Assembly (NCBI RefSeq): GCF_021117295.1
Contig: NZ_CP088247.1
Coordinates: 1,203,501-1,267,500, forward strand
DNA length: 64,000 nt
Reading direction: 5' to 3'
From: Methylorubrum sp. B1-46
Lineage (GTDB): Bacteria; Pseudomonadota; Alphaproteobacteria; Rhizobiales; Beijerinckiaceae
The notes below the pieces were generated by a model that worked only from the letters and a program-made list of their open reading frames with translations, was not told the origin of the DNA and ran no database searches. Below are positions 1-8,267 of the stretch, piece after piece; position 1 is the stretch's first letter, and each line of letters starts with the position of its first letter. The translations under genes were made by a program, and so were the position numbers.

Positions 1-90
1 CGGGGCCGGGCCGCGGGCGAGCCCCTCGATCAGGCGCGCGAGATGGGCATCGCGCCCCTTGTTGAGCGTGACGACGCTGGTGGTGCTCAC
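1..90 (-). CDS. Glycosyltransferase-like protein, N-terminal fragment (runs off the window)
   Basis: Only the first 30 codons are present. They begin with GTG at 90; reading upstream in frame there is no other start before a stop. The segment VVTLNKGRDAHL looks like the first beta strand and loop of a family 2 glycosyltransferase, where the nucleotide sugar binds. The gene lies 75 bp downstream of the PIG-L deacetylase on the same strand, so the two probably share a transcript and act on the same sugar or glycoconjugate. The family call rests on a very short stretch and is tentative. Confidence 0.45.
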   Translation of the reverse strand, partial: MSTTSVVTLNKGRDAHLARLIEGLARGPAP

Positions 91-165
91 GGGGTTTCCA
101 GTCCGGCCAAGCTGTCAGGTCGCGCCCGTCCTGCCAGCCTCAACCTGAAACGCCGATGAAGGGAA

Positions 166-903
166 TCAGCCGAGAGCGATGTACCACTCGTGCGAGCCGC
201 AGAGCCGGTCGATCATTGCCGGCTGCAATTGGAAACCGGAGGGATCGTCCTCGATCAGGCCGGAGACTTGAGAGGCATGCGCCTCCACTGCCCGGCGCTT
301 GGCCGCGCGCTCGGCCTCCACGACAAGCCGAAATCCTCCCGGCGCCGGCCCGACCTCGCGCTCCGGCGGTAGGGTCCAGCCCCAGACCGGGTAGGCGTAG
401 GCGGCGATGCCGGGAAGTCGGGCGCGGGCGAGATCGACGATGGCGGCGGATGCCGTATGGTCGCAATGAGGATCGTGCCGCCACGTCACGAACAGGGCGC
501 GGGCGCCTGCCGCGCGAGCGATCTCGGCGACCTTGTCCGCTGCCACCTCGGCCTCCGCGCCCTCGCTCGGCACGCCGCCATCGGGCAGGCGCAGGAAGTG
601 GACATGCTCCGCACCGAGCCCGAGTTCGGCCATGGCCCGCACGGTCTCGGCCTCGCGCAAGCTCCGCAGGCGGTCGTGCGGATAGGCCTTGGAGTTCGGG
701 TGCGAACCGCAGCCGTTGCTGACGATGACGACGCGGACAGAGCGTCCCTCTCTCACGGCCTGCACGATCAGCCCACCGCAGCCGAGGCTCTCGTCGTCCG
801 GATGCGGCGCGACGACGACGAGGCCGCCCCCATCCGGCACGAGGGTCGCGAGGTCGGCGACGGGCAGGGCCTTCACGGCCTCAAGGAAGGCGTCGGCGCG
901 CAT
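166..903 (-). CDS. PIG-L / LmbE family deacetylase
   Basis: The 245-residue protein has the family's zinc site: APHPDDE at residues 32-38 (H34, D36, D37) and HCDH at 146-149. The PIG-L fold removes an acetyl group from N-acetylglucosamine-type amides using a zinc-bound water. Length is normal for bacterial members. ATG at 903 was chosen because the motif then starts 30 residues in, as usual, and the longer upstream reading is low-quality sequence. It precedes a probable glycosyltransferase start on the same strand, which suggests a role in surface-sugar or glycolipid synthesis. The exact substrate cannot be told from sequence. Confidence 0.85.
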   Translation of the reverse strand: MRADAFLEAVKALPVADLATLVPDGGGLVVVAPHPDDESLGCGGLIVQAVREGRSVRVVIVSNGCGSHPNSKAYPHDRLRSLREAETVRAMAELGLGAEHVHFLRLPDGGVPSEGAEAEVAADKVAEIARAAGARALFVTWRHDPHCDHTASAAIVDLARARLPGIAAYAYPVWGWTLPPEREVGPAPGGFRLVVEAERAAKRRAVEAHASQVSGLIEDDPSGFQLQPAMIDRLCGSHEWYIALG

Positions 904-1033
904 GGCGGCTCCTGGGTTCGAAACGTGGAACGGGCTCGAAAGCTCATCGCGTCGGCGACCGCTATCGACCCGACCGCGCCGGAGCAACCGGCAATCGGCA
1001 ATCGGCAAGCAGGCCATGGTCACGGTAAGCTTG

Positions 1034-1792
1034 TCACGGCTCCGGCAGCAGCGCCTCCGTCCGGCCCCGCAGGGCCTGGATGCTGCGGTAGCCGACCGAG
1101 GCGGCCACTTGGCGCGGGGGCACGCCGTCGGCGGCGAGCGCCAGGGCCCGCACGACGCGAGCCCTCGCCCGCCACTGCCCAAAGGTGAGGCCCGTCTCGC
1201 GGCGGAACCCGCGCGTCAGGGTGCGGCGGCTCAGGCCGGCGCGGTCGGCCCAGGCGTCGAGATCGAAGGCCGTGGAGGGCGCGTCGATGAGGCCGAGGCA
1301 GATCCGGCGCAGCCGCGCGTCGCTGGGCAGCGGCAGGGTGAGCTTGGTCTCTGGCGCCCGGCGGATCTCGTCGAGGACGAGCGCGGCGAGGTGGCCGCCG
1401 CGCCCGGCCTCGTCGTAGAGCACGGGCTCGCGCGTCAGGGCGGCGAGCGCGGCGGCGAGCAGGGGCGAGACCTCGATGACGCAGGCCCGGCCGGGAAAGC
1501 CGGCAATCGCCTCGACCGCGAGATAGGCCGAGCACATCGCGACCGCGCCGTGCATCGCCACCGCGTGGGGCAGCCGCGGCGGGATCCAGAGGGCATGCCC
1601 TTCCGGCACGACCCAGGTCCCGTCCTCGGCGCTCGCCATCATCAGGCCGGAGGTGGCGTAGAGGAGCTGCGCTCGCGGGTGAAAATGCCGCTCCGTGCGG
1701 CTGCTCGCGGCGAAGGTCTTGGGCATCACCGCGACCGCACGCGGAACGTCCTGATAATCCTCGGCCCGGATCGAACGCATGATCGAAGGCAT
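1034..1792 (-). CDS. AraC family transcriptional regulator with cupin N-terminus
   Basis: This is a 252-residue protein. The N-terminal half has an AraC cupin sensor pattern (ERHFHPRAQLLYATSG, with HFHPRAQ typical of the single-domain ligand pocket). The C-terminal 90 residues form the double helix-turn-helix DNA-binding domain (LSRRTLTRGFRRETGLTF, then QVAASVGYRS). It is divergent from an MFS transporter gene, the usual layout for a regulator controlling its neighbour. Two 21-bp direct repeats in the shared intergenic region are likely its operator. Start choice lies between ATG 1792 and ATG 1780. Confidence 0.85.
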   Translation of the reverse strand: MPSIMRSIRAEDYQDVPRAVAVMPKTFAASSRTERHFHPRAQLLYATSGLMMASAEDGTWVVPEGHALWIPPRLPHAVAMHGAVAMCSAYLAVEAIAGFPGRACVIEVSPLLAAALAALTREPVLYDEAGRGGHLAALVLDEIRRAPETKLTLPLPSDARLRRICLGLIDAPSTAFDLDAWADRAGLSRRTLTRGFRRETGLTFGQWRARARVVRALALAADGVPPRQVAASVGYRSIQALRGRTEALLPEP

Positions 1793-1809
1793 GCCGACGC
1801 CCTGCCCCT

Positions 1810-1849
1810 TTTGGCCCGATTGCGTACACCTTCGGCCCGACGGCGTGCA
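1810..1849. promoter_or_regulatory. Tandem direct repeats, candidate AraC-family operator
   Basis: Two copies of the pattern TTnGGCCCGA-n-nGCGTnCA start at 1810 and 1831, exactly 21 bp (two helical turns) apart. They lie between the divergent AraC and MFS genes, 18 bp upstream of the regulator's start codon. AraC-family dimers bind tandem half-sites spaced by whole helical turns, so this is a plausible autoregulatory and transporter-control site. Binding is inferred. Confidence 0.5.
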
Positions 1850-1969
1850 ACGGGTCAGGTAGGAGAGGCAGGCTTGTACCAAGCCGCACGCAACCCTGCG
1901 GACGCCCGCCGCGCGGGCCAGCGGCGATGAGGCATCATCGTCGCTGGGGATGCCGGAGATACCCGCCCG

Positions 1970-3166
1970 ATGGATGCCGAGACCCTGTCCCGCCGCACCC
2001 TGCGCTTCGTCAACGTGGCGCACGGCCTCGACCATTTCGTGCTGCTGATCTACCCGACCGCCGTCCTTGCCATCGCCGCGCAGACGGGCCTGAGCTACGG
2101 CGAGCTGATCGGGCTGGCGACCGGCGCCTTCGTCGCCTTCGGGCTCTGCTCGCTGCCGATGGGCTGGCTCGCCGACCGGTTCGGCCGGCGCAACCTTCTG
2201 GCGGTCTTCTTCTTCGGCTACGGCCTGTCCTGCCTCGGCGTGGCGAGCGCGGCGAGCCCGACCGGCTTCGCGGTCTGGCTCTGCGTGCTGGGGCTGGCCT
2301 CGGCGATCTACCATCCGGTCGGCTCGACCATGCTGGTCACCCATGCCCGCCGCCTCGGGCGCGACCTCGGCGTGAACGGGGTGTGGGGGAATGCCGGCGC
2401 GGCCACCGCCTCAGGTGTCACGGCCCTGCTCGCGGCCGGCCTCGGCTGGCAGGCGGCCTTCATCGTGCCGGGCCTGTTCTGCCTCACTGTGGGCGCCGCC
2501 TTCCTCGCCATGGTGCCCGGCGACGGCGAGGCCGGAGGCGGCAAGACCGGGGGCGCCCCACTCATCCCGGTTGCGCGGCCGCGTCCCCTCCTCGTCGTGT
2601 TCGCCTTCGCCATCATCGCGGGCGGGATGACCTTCAACATCACCACCATCGCCCTGCCGAAGGTCGTGGATGAGCGGGTCGGCGCAGGCCTCCCGCTCGC
2701 CCTGATCGGATCGGTGGCGACCCTCGTCTTCGCCTTCGGTGCCCTGACTCAGCTCGCAATGGGGCGGCTGATCGACCGCTACAGCCTGCCGATCCTGTTC
2801 CTGTCCCTCTCCGTCCTGCAGCCGCTCGGCCTGGGATTGGCGGCGGCGAGCACGGGCCTGCCGCTGCTCGCCGGCCTCGTGCTGACGATGGCCGCGCTCT
2901 ACGGGCAGGTCGTCATCAACGACGCCATGGTGGCTCGCTACGTGCCCGCCGCCTACCGGGCCCGGGCCTACAGCGTGCGCTACTTCCTCGGCTTCACCGT
3001 CAGCGGATTCGTGGTGCCGATGATCGCCGTGCTGCACGATCGCGGCGGGTTCGGGCTGGTGCTCGGGATCGCGGCGGGTTTCGGCGCCGTCATCGTCGCG
3101 GCGGCGCTGGGCTTCTTCGCACTCACCCGCGGACCAGCCCCGCGCCCGCTCGTTCCCGCGGAGTAA
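1970..3166 (+). CDS. Major facilitator superfamily transporter
   Basis: The 398-residue protein is strongly hydrophobic with about twelve membrane segments. It carries the MFS loop 2-3 signature (GWLADRFGRRNLL near residue 70) after the second helix and a weaker counterpart (GRLIDRY) after helix 8. A hydrophilic, glycine-rich loop around residues 185-200 separates the two halves. It is a proton-driven exporter or importer of a small molecule. The divergent AraC gene probably controls it, and the ligand is unknown. A GGAG lies 12 nt ahead of the ATG. Confidence 0.85.
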   Translation: MDAETLSRRTLRFVNVAHGLDHFVLLIYPTAVLAIAAQTGLSYGELIGLATGAFVAFGLCSLPMGWLADRFGRRNLLAVFFFGYGLSCLGVASAASPTGFAVWLCVLGLASAIYHPVGSTMLVTHARRLGRDLGVNGVWGNAGAATASGVTALLAAGLGWQAAFIVPGLFCLTVGAAFLAMVPGDGEAGGGKTGGAPLIPVARPRPLLVVFAFAIIAGGMTFNITTIALPKVVDERVGAGLPLALIGSVATLVFAFGALTQLAMGRLIDRYSLPILFLSLSVLQPLGLGLAAASTGLPLLAGLVLTMAALYGQVVINDAMVARYVPAAYRARAYSVRYFLGFTVSGFVVPMIAVLHDRGGFGLVLGIAAGFGAVIVAAALGFFALTRGPAPRPLVPAE

Positions 3167-3214
3167 CGGAGCGGCCTGCCAAGTGGACGGCGGCGGCTCC
3201 GACGCCGGCCGGTC

Positions 3215-3961
3215 TCATTCCGTGCGGGCGGCCAGATACCGCGAAAACCCCTTGGCGCGCAGGTCGCAGGCCGGGCAGGTGCCGCAGCCGTAGCCCCACT
3301 CATGGCGCGCGCCCCGCTCGCCGAGATAGCAGGTGTGGCTCTCCTCGACGACGAGATCCACCAGCGCCCGCCCGCCGAGGCTTTCGGCGAGCGCCCAGGT
3401 CTGCGCTTTGTCGATCCACATCAGGGGCGTGTGCAGCACGAAGCGGCGTTCCATCCCGAGATTGAGCGCGACCTGCATCGCCTTGATCGTATCGTCGCGA
3501 CAATCGGGATAGCCCGAGTAATCGGTCTCGCACATGCCGCCGACGATGTGGCGCAGGCCCCGACGGTAGGCGAGCGCGGCGGCGAAGGTGAGGAAGACGA
3601 GGTTGCGGCCCGGAACGAAGGTGTTGGGCAATCCGTCCCGAGCCAGAGCGATTTCGCTGTCGCGAGTGAGCGCCGTGTCGGAGATGTCGCCCAGCGCCGC
3701 GAGCGAGAGCGTGTGATCGGGCCCGAGCCGGCGGGCCCAGGCCGGATCGAGGCTGGCCAAACCCTGGCGCAAGCCCTCGCGCCGGTCGAGTTCGACCCGG
3801 TGGCGCTGGCCGTAATCGAAGCCGAGCGTCTCCACCTGCGGGAAGCGGTCGAGGGCCCAGGCGAGACAGGTCGCCGAATCCTGGCCGCCGGAGAACAGCA
3901 CCAGCGCACCCTCCCCCTGCACCGTCGGCGCAGGGTCCGCAGCCTCCGGCATCGTCGTCAC
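3215..3961 (-). CDS. queC: 7-cyano-7-deazaguanine (preQ0) synthase QueC
   Basis: QueC converts 7-carboxy-7-deazaguanine to preQ0 with ATP and ammonia, in queuosine synthesis. The 248-residue protein shows the PP-loop ATP site SGGQDS (residues 24-29), the substrate region [11 protein letters not shown], and a C-terminal zinc cluster (a first Cys in SHTCYLGE, then CGTCPAC). Start is GTG 3961: GTGA overlaps the queD stop, giving translational coupling. An internal ATG at 3952 is the alternative. queD lies upstream in the same operon, and queE is 3 kb away on the same strand. Confidence 0.96.
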   Translation of the reverse strand: MTTMPEAADPAPTVQGEGALVLFSGGQDSATCLAWALDRFPQVETLGFDYGQRHRVELDRREGLRQGLASLDPAWARRLGPDHTLSLAALGDISDTALTRDSEIALARDGLPNTFVPGRNLVFLTFAAALAYRRGLRHIVGGMCETDYSGYPDCRDDTIKAMQVALNLGMERRFVLHTPLMWIDKAQTWALAESLGGRALVDLVVEESHTCYLGERGARHEWGYGCGTCPACDLRAKGFSRYLAARTE

Positions 3962-4314
3962 GTGCCCTCGTACTCGGCCCAGGAATAGGGCGTCTCGAAG
4001 ATCCGCACGCTGGCAAGCCCCGGAATCGACGGCTTGGCGCGGTGCCAGATCCAGGCTGCGATATGCTCGGCGGTGGGGTTCTCCAGTCCCTCGATCTCGT
4101 TGAGGCAGTGGTGGTCGAGCCGGTCCAGCAGGGGCGCGAAGGCGCTCTCGATGTCGTAGAAATCGACTACCCAGCCGCTCGTCGGATCGACCTCGCCCGC
4201 CACCGTCAGCTCCACGCGGTAGGAATGCCCGTGCATGCGGTGGCAGCGGTGGGTCTCGGGCACGTTCGGCAGGCGGTGGGCCGCCTCGAAGGTGAAGGCC
4301 TGGGTGATCTTCAT
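3958..4314 (-). CDS. queD: 6-carboxy-5,6,7,8-tetrahydropterin synthase QueD
   Basis: QueD turns dihydroneopterin triphosphate into 6-carboxytetrahydropterin, the step before QueE. The 118-residue protein has the zinc-binding histidines H13, H28 and H30 (AAHRL, HGH), the catalytic cysteine C24 and the later DHHCLNE and ENPTAEH motifs of the PTPS family. ATG 4314 gives the standard length; the longer upstream reading has no family similarity. It is the first gene of a queD-queC operon with a 4-base overlap. Confidence 0.95.
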   Translation of the reverse strand: MKITQAFTFEAAHRLPNVPETHRCHRMHGHSYRVELTVAGEVDPTSGWVVDFYDIESAFAPLLDRLDHHCLNEIEGLENPTAEHIAAWIWHRAKPSIPGLASVRIFETPYSWAEYEGT

Positions 4315-4458
4315 CGCGGGATCTTCACGGGGTCCGGAACAGTCCCGCCGCGGACGGCGCAGCGGGTTGACGGCGGCCGGTGGGCGCACCGAGATCGTGG
4401 ATATGTCACCACATCGGCCGAAATGCACCCTCTATCCGGTCCCTCGCGTTGCGATAGA

Positions 4459-4554
4459 GCATCGTCGCAAAAGGTGGCCGCCGGCTTTCGGGAGAAGACG
4501 CCGCAAGTGCAAAAGGATGGAGCATCGTGCGGGATCGGATATCCAGCACGATGC
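4459..4554. repeat. Dispersed ~96-bp repeat, family A, copy 1
   Basis: This stretch matches 32364-32460 along its whole length. The core AAAGGTGGCCGCCGGCTTTC is identical, followed by a shared pattern of GGAT-GA-C and a GGATC-GATATCC-GACGATGC end. The ends contain GCATCGT and ACGATGC, so the element can pair end to end. It fills most of the queD-DUF1275 gap. Elements of this sort are scattered through Rhizobiales genomes, from my general knowledge. Confidence 0.75.
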
Positions 4555-4568
4555 GCGAGCGATGTCGC

Positions 4569-5276
4569 TCACGCCGCGACATTCGCCTCGGCGGGCGCCA
4601 TCGCGACGAAGGCGATCAAACCGATCAGAACCATGATCGGCAACGCGATGCAGCCGAAGGCGAGATGGGCGATCCCGAAGGCTCCGCACAGGGCGCCCGC
4701 AGCGAAGGTCACGATGGCCGGCAGCACCCGCAGCAACCGCGCGCGCGCCGGGGCGGCGTTTCCGGACGGTTTGAGAACGAGATCCATTGCGTCGATGACG
4801 GCTTGACTCACGCTCACGGTCATCACCGTCGTCGGAGCCAGATGGCCGAGCGAGAGCCGGCCGATCGCGTTCTGCACGCCCATGGCCGCGACGGCGAGCA
4901 TGCCCACGATCAGGGCCGGGGCACCGTCCGGCGCGTCGAGCGGCAACGCCAAGGTGCCGCACAGGCCGAAGCCCGCGAGCAGGGCGGCCTCCGCGGCGAG
5001 CAGCCAGGGCAGCGGATCGGTACCGCGCCGCTCCAGGAACAGTGCGAGGAGGCGGGTCGCCGCCACCGCCCCCATGAAGACGGGCAAGGCCAGGACCTTC
5101 GCCAGCACGCCGGCCGAACTCGCGACCAACTCGGCGCCGATCAGGACGAAGTTTCCGGTGACATGGGCCGTGAACAGGCCCGCCAGCGCGATGAAGGCCG
5201 CGGCATCGATGAAGCCGGCCACGAAGGCGAGGGCCGCTCCGGCGGACGTGCCGCCACCCGAGATCTGCGACTTCAC
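4569..5276 (-). CDS. YoaK/DUF1275 family membrane protein
   Basis: The 235-residue protein is hydrophobic, with about six membrane segments. It has the DUF1275 pattern: a first helix with FVAGFIDAAAFIAL followed by FTAHVTGNFVLIG, and later VGMLAVAAMGVQNAIGRLSL. The family is widespread and its function is unclear. GTG at 5276 was chosen because AGGAAG lies 6 nt upstream. It is a single gene, separated from queD by a dispersed repeat. Confidence 0.85.
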   Translation of the reverse strand: MKSQISGGGTSAGAALAFVAGFIDAAAFIALAGLFTAHVTGNFVLIGAELVASSAGVLAKVLALPVFMGAVAATRLLALFLERRGTDPLPWLLAAEAALLAGFGLCGTLALPLDAPDGAPALIVGMLAVAAMGVQNAIGRLSLGHLAPTTVMTVSVSQAVIDAMDLVLKPSGNAAPARARLLRVLPAIVTFAAGALCGAFGIAHLAFGCIALPIMVLIGLIAFVAMAPAEANVAA

Positions 5277-5421
5277 GAGAGCTTCCTGGATTGATCGGCG
5301 TTGAACGCGTTTCGACGCACGAGAGCGGTGCCCGCCCGATTGCGTCAGGCTGGCCGCTCACGATCCTTGTGTTGTCGCGCGCGCTCTCGACGAACCGGCA
5401 TCCGCTTCGTCGGAGGGCGCT

Positions 5422-5640
5422 CTAATCCCGGGGCGAATCGACGATCACGGTGACCGGCGCCCGAGGATTGGCAAAGTAATCCGGCCATCGATCGCAAAGG
5501 ACCATGATCACAGTCACCAGCAGGACGGTCGCCAGAAGGAAGGCGAGCGCTTCCGTGACCTGATGCGCCCATCGGCCGAAGGCCGGGATCGCGACGAATC
5601 CGCCGATGAAGATCATGGTTATGGCAAGGGGAGCGGTCAT
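5422..5640 (-). CDS. Small two-helix membrane protein, unknown
   Basis: This 72-residue reading frame would encode two hydrophobic helices (about residues 4-20 and 28-50) joined by a short polar loop, with a charged tail ending in DSPRD. I do not recognise the family. It is divergent from the LysR gene at 5737 and might be its target. Support is the hydrophobic pattern only; no good ribosome-binding site precedes the ATG. A different-frame reading of the same DNA is arginine-rich and unconvincing. Confidence 0.5.
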   Translation of the reverse strand: MTAPLAITMIFIGGFVAIPAFGRWAHQVTEALAFLLATVLLVTVIMVLCDRWPDYFANPRAPVTVIVDSPRD

Positions 5641-5736
5641 CGGAGGAAACCTGGCGCTGATGATGGACTGCCGGTTCGATCTGGACCTTAAGCCTGCCGG
5701 GCTCCAGAGCCATAGGGATATCGGCTATCACGAACC

Positions 5737-6609
5737 ATGATAAGCAACCTGAACGTCGATCAGATCCGCTCGTTCCTGGCCGTGGTTGAGAGCGGGAGCT
5801 TCACGGCCGCTGCGCAGATGCTCGGGGTGCGGCAATCCACGGTCAGCGGGCATATCGCGCGGCTGGAACAGGCGCTGGACCGTTCACTCCTCATGCGCGA
5901 CACCCATCGGGTCGCGCCGACCCCGGATGGCCAAGCCATGATCGGCTTCGCGCGCGAGGTCGTGGAAGCGCACGATCGGCTTCGCGCCTTCTTCTCGCCG
6001 GGCGGCCTGCGCGGCCGCATCCGCCTCGGCGTCTCCGAAGACTACACGCTCTCGGCCCTGGCTCAGGTTCTGGCGCGATTTGCCGAGCGCCACCCTTCGG
6101 TGGACCTGCAGCTGACGGTCGGGCTCAGCCGGGCCCTCTACCAGGGCTATGATGCGGGCGAACTGGATGTGATCTTCTGCAAGCGCCGACGCGGCGATCC
6201 GCGCGGCGAACTGGCCTGGGCGGACGAGCTGATCTGGGCCGGCAGACCGGGCTTGGTTCCCGATCCGTCGCTGGCCTTGCCCCTGGTCCTCTATCCGCCG
6301 CCTTCGATCACGCGCACCCTGGCCCTCGATGCCCTCGAAGCTGCGGGCCGTTCCTGGCGGATCGCCTGCACCAGCGGCAGCCTGATGGGGCTGCGCGCGG
6401 CCGTCGAGGCGGGTCTGGGCATCGCGCCGCACTCGGCCAGGGTGATGCCGGCGGGACTGGCGCCGATCCCGGAGGCGGCCGGCCTGCCGCCGATCGGCGA
6501 GGTGGAGTTCGTGGTGCTCGGCTCAGGCCGTCAGCATGCCGTCGCGACGGCGCTGCAGGAGACGCTTCTCGCAAGCACGGCGGAGCTTCAGGCCGCCCCT
6601 GAAGGGTGA
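5737..6609 (+). CDS. LysR family transcriptional regulator
   Basis: A 290-residue protein with the classic LysR winged helix-turn-helix at residues 5-65 (LRSFL-type start DQIRSFLAVVESGSFTAAA, then QSTVSGHIARLE). A periplasmic-binding-like effector domain follows, from about residue 90. Length matches the family. It is transcribed away from a small membrane protein gene. The effector is unknown. The effector domain is on the short side of the family but seems complete. Confidence 0.9.
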   Translation: MISNLNVDQIRSFLAVVESGSFTAAAQMLGVRQSTVSGHIARLEQALDRSLLMRDTHRVAPTPDGQAMIGFAREVVEAHDRLRAFFSPGGLRGRIRLGVSEDYTLSALAQVLARFAERHPSVDLQLTVGLSRALYQGYDAGELDVIFCKRRRGDPRGELAWADELIWAGRPGLVPDPSLALPLVLYPPPSITRTLALDALEAAGRSWRIACTSGSLMGLRAAVEAGLGIAPHSARVMPAGLAPIPEAAGLPPIGEVEFVVLGSGRQHAVATALQETLLASTAELQAAPEG

Positions 6610-6614
6610 GCCTC

Positions 6615-6633
6615 CTGCGGTCGAGCACCGCAG
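6615..6633. terminator. Perfect hairpin just after the LysR stop
   Basis: Seven-base arms CTGCGGT and ACCGCAG with a 5-nt loop start 5 nt after the LysR stop codon. No T-run follows, so it may protect or pause the transcript rather than terminate it by itself. Confidence 0.35.
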
Positions 6634-6784
6634 CCGCACGTCGCCCACCGAGCACGGGGCGCCCGATTCGTCGGAGGGCTCGGGGCGCGGATCGATGACG
6701 AGGACGATGCCGGGAAGCGGACCGTCCACGCATCGAAGAAGAGCCGAAAGCAAGCGTCGCGTCGCCGCCTGCGCGAGATTGCCC

Positions 6785-7213
6785 CTACCGTTCACGGATC
6801 GGCCGCAGCGGACCGTTGAAGGGGCCCGGCTTCATGCCGTGTTCGCGGGCGCGCGCACCGATCAGCGCTTGGCCGCCCAGCAGAGAGGCGATGGGCGCCG
6901 ACTGCATCTCGACGCTGTTGAGAGCCTGCCCGATCTGCCGCCCCTCCCACCAAAGCTCGGCGAAGAGAACGGCGAGGAGTCCGAGCAGCCCCCAGGTCGT
7001 GAGATCCCAGCCGAGGATGTAGACGCCGTAGGGCGGCGACAGGGCGGTTCCGAGATACGACAGGCCGATCGCCGCCGCGAAGCCGAGGACGAGGATCAGG
7101 GGCAGGCGGATCATCAGGCGCCGATAGTGGCGCAGGGCGAGGTTGAGGTCCTCGACGGAGGAGTGATCGAGCCCAAGCGCCGGGGAATTTGGCAGCGTGG
7201 AATCAGGCGTCAT
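6785..7213 (-). CDS. Membrane protein of unknown function with two helices
   Basis: The 142-residue protein has a polar N-terminus, two hydrophobic segments (LPLILVLGFAAAIGLSYLG, about residues 37-55, and WGLLGLLAVLFAELW, about 74-88) and a soluble C-terminal tail. I do not recognise the family. ATG 7213 was preferred over upstream starts because AAGGAC lies 6-7 nt before it and the extra N-terminus is low-complexity Ala/Pro. It lies between queE and the LysR gene, on the queE strand. Confidence 0.65.
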   Translation of the reverse strand: MTPDSTLPNSPALGLDHSSVEDLNLALRHYRRLMIRLPLILVLGFAAAIGLSYLGTALSPPYGVYILGWDLTTWGLLGLLAVLFAELWWEGRQIGQALNSVEMQSAPIASLLGGQALIGARAREHGMKPGPFNGPLRPIRER

Positions 7214-7357
7214 CGGGCGTCCTTTGGCCGTAGGGGCGCCGGCCGGGGCCGGCCGCGCTGGCGCGCGAACGTGGTCGAGGCGGAGAAGAGATGCAACCGC
7301 CGGCCGCATCGGCTCGGCCGGTCCGCCATCATCGTCTGCGCGACCCGGACGGGGCCG

Positions 7358-7996
7358 TCACGGAATCCCGATGATCTTGTGCGTCTGGAGCGAGAGCCGC
7401 CAGCGGGCATTCGCCCGGCAATAGGCCACCGCCGCCGCGGTGTGGGCGGCGGCCTCCGGCCCGTCCATCGGCTGCAGGAAATGATGCCGGAAGGGCAGAT
7501 CCGAAAAACGCTCCGGCGCGGCCTCGGCCTCCGCCTGCGGGAAGACCAGCTTCAACTCGTCGCCCGAGGTCTGGACCAGCGGGTTGCCGGCCTTGGGGCT
7601 CACGCAGATCCAGTCGATGCCGGGCGGGGCGGGCAGCGTCCCGTTGGTCTCCACCGCCACCTCGAAGCCGCGGGCATGGGCAGCGGCAATCAACGCCGCG
7701 TCGAGCTGCAGCAACGGCTCGCCGCCGGTGAAGACGACGTAGCGGTTGGCCGTCCCCCCGGCCCAAGTCGCGGCGATGGCCTCCGCCAGGGCTTCCGCCG
7801 AGGCAAAGCGTCCGCCGCCCTCCCCGTCCATGCCGACGAAATCGGTGTCGCAGAAGCGACAGGCGGCGCCCGCCCGGTCCTCCTCGCGGCCGGACCAGAG
7901 ATTGCAGCCGGAAAACCGGCAGAACACCGCCGCGCGCCCGGCCTGGGCGCCCTCGCCCTGAAGTGTGTGGAACAGTTCCTTGACCGCGTAGGACAT
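7358..7996 (-). CDS. queE: 7-carboxy-7-deazaguanine synthase QueE (CX14CX2C type)
   Basis: QueE is a radical SAM enzyme that contracts the ring of 6-carboxytetrahydropterin to 7-carboxy-7-deazaguanine. The 212-residue protein has C31, C46 and C49 (CX14CX2C) in place of the usual CX3CX2C. This spacing is known in a proteobacterial QueE subclass, and the three cysteines hold the 4Fe-4S cluster. TGGEPLLQ and VETNGT motifs follow. ATG 7996 starts just before KELFHTLQGEG, the family's normal beginning. The gene stands apart from queDC but is on the same strand. Confidence 0.95.
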   Translation of the reverse strand: MSYAVKELFHTLQGEGAQAGRAAVFCRFSGCNLWSGREEDRAGAACRFCDTDFVGMDGEGGGRFASAEALAEAIAATWAGGTANRYVVFTGGEPLLQLDAALIAAAHARGFEVAVETNGTLPAPPGIDWICVSPKAGNPLVQTSGDELKLVFPQAEAEAAPERFSDLPFRHHFLQPMDGPEAAAHTAAAVAYCRANARWRLSLQTHKIIGIP

Positions 7997-8267
7997 CGTC
8001 GCGCTTTTCTGCCAGGGCTTGCCCTTACCCTCGCGAGGCCCGGAAGACCAAGCGGCGCACGATTTCGCGGAACGCAACCCCGGCCAGCAGCTTAACCGTG
8101 GGCAAAACCCCTTGGTCTGCCATGCTCTCGCCACGGAGGGCACGTTGATGAACGGGTCTCCTCGATCCGACGCGTTCCGGACGCATCCCTCGCGAACGTC
8201 CGGGGCCGGCAACGGAAATCCTGTTCCGCGGCGTCCTGCGCCCTCACACCCTTTCGAGATTGGCCCG

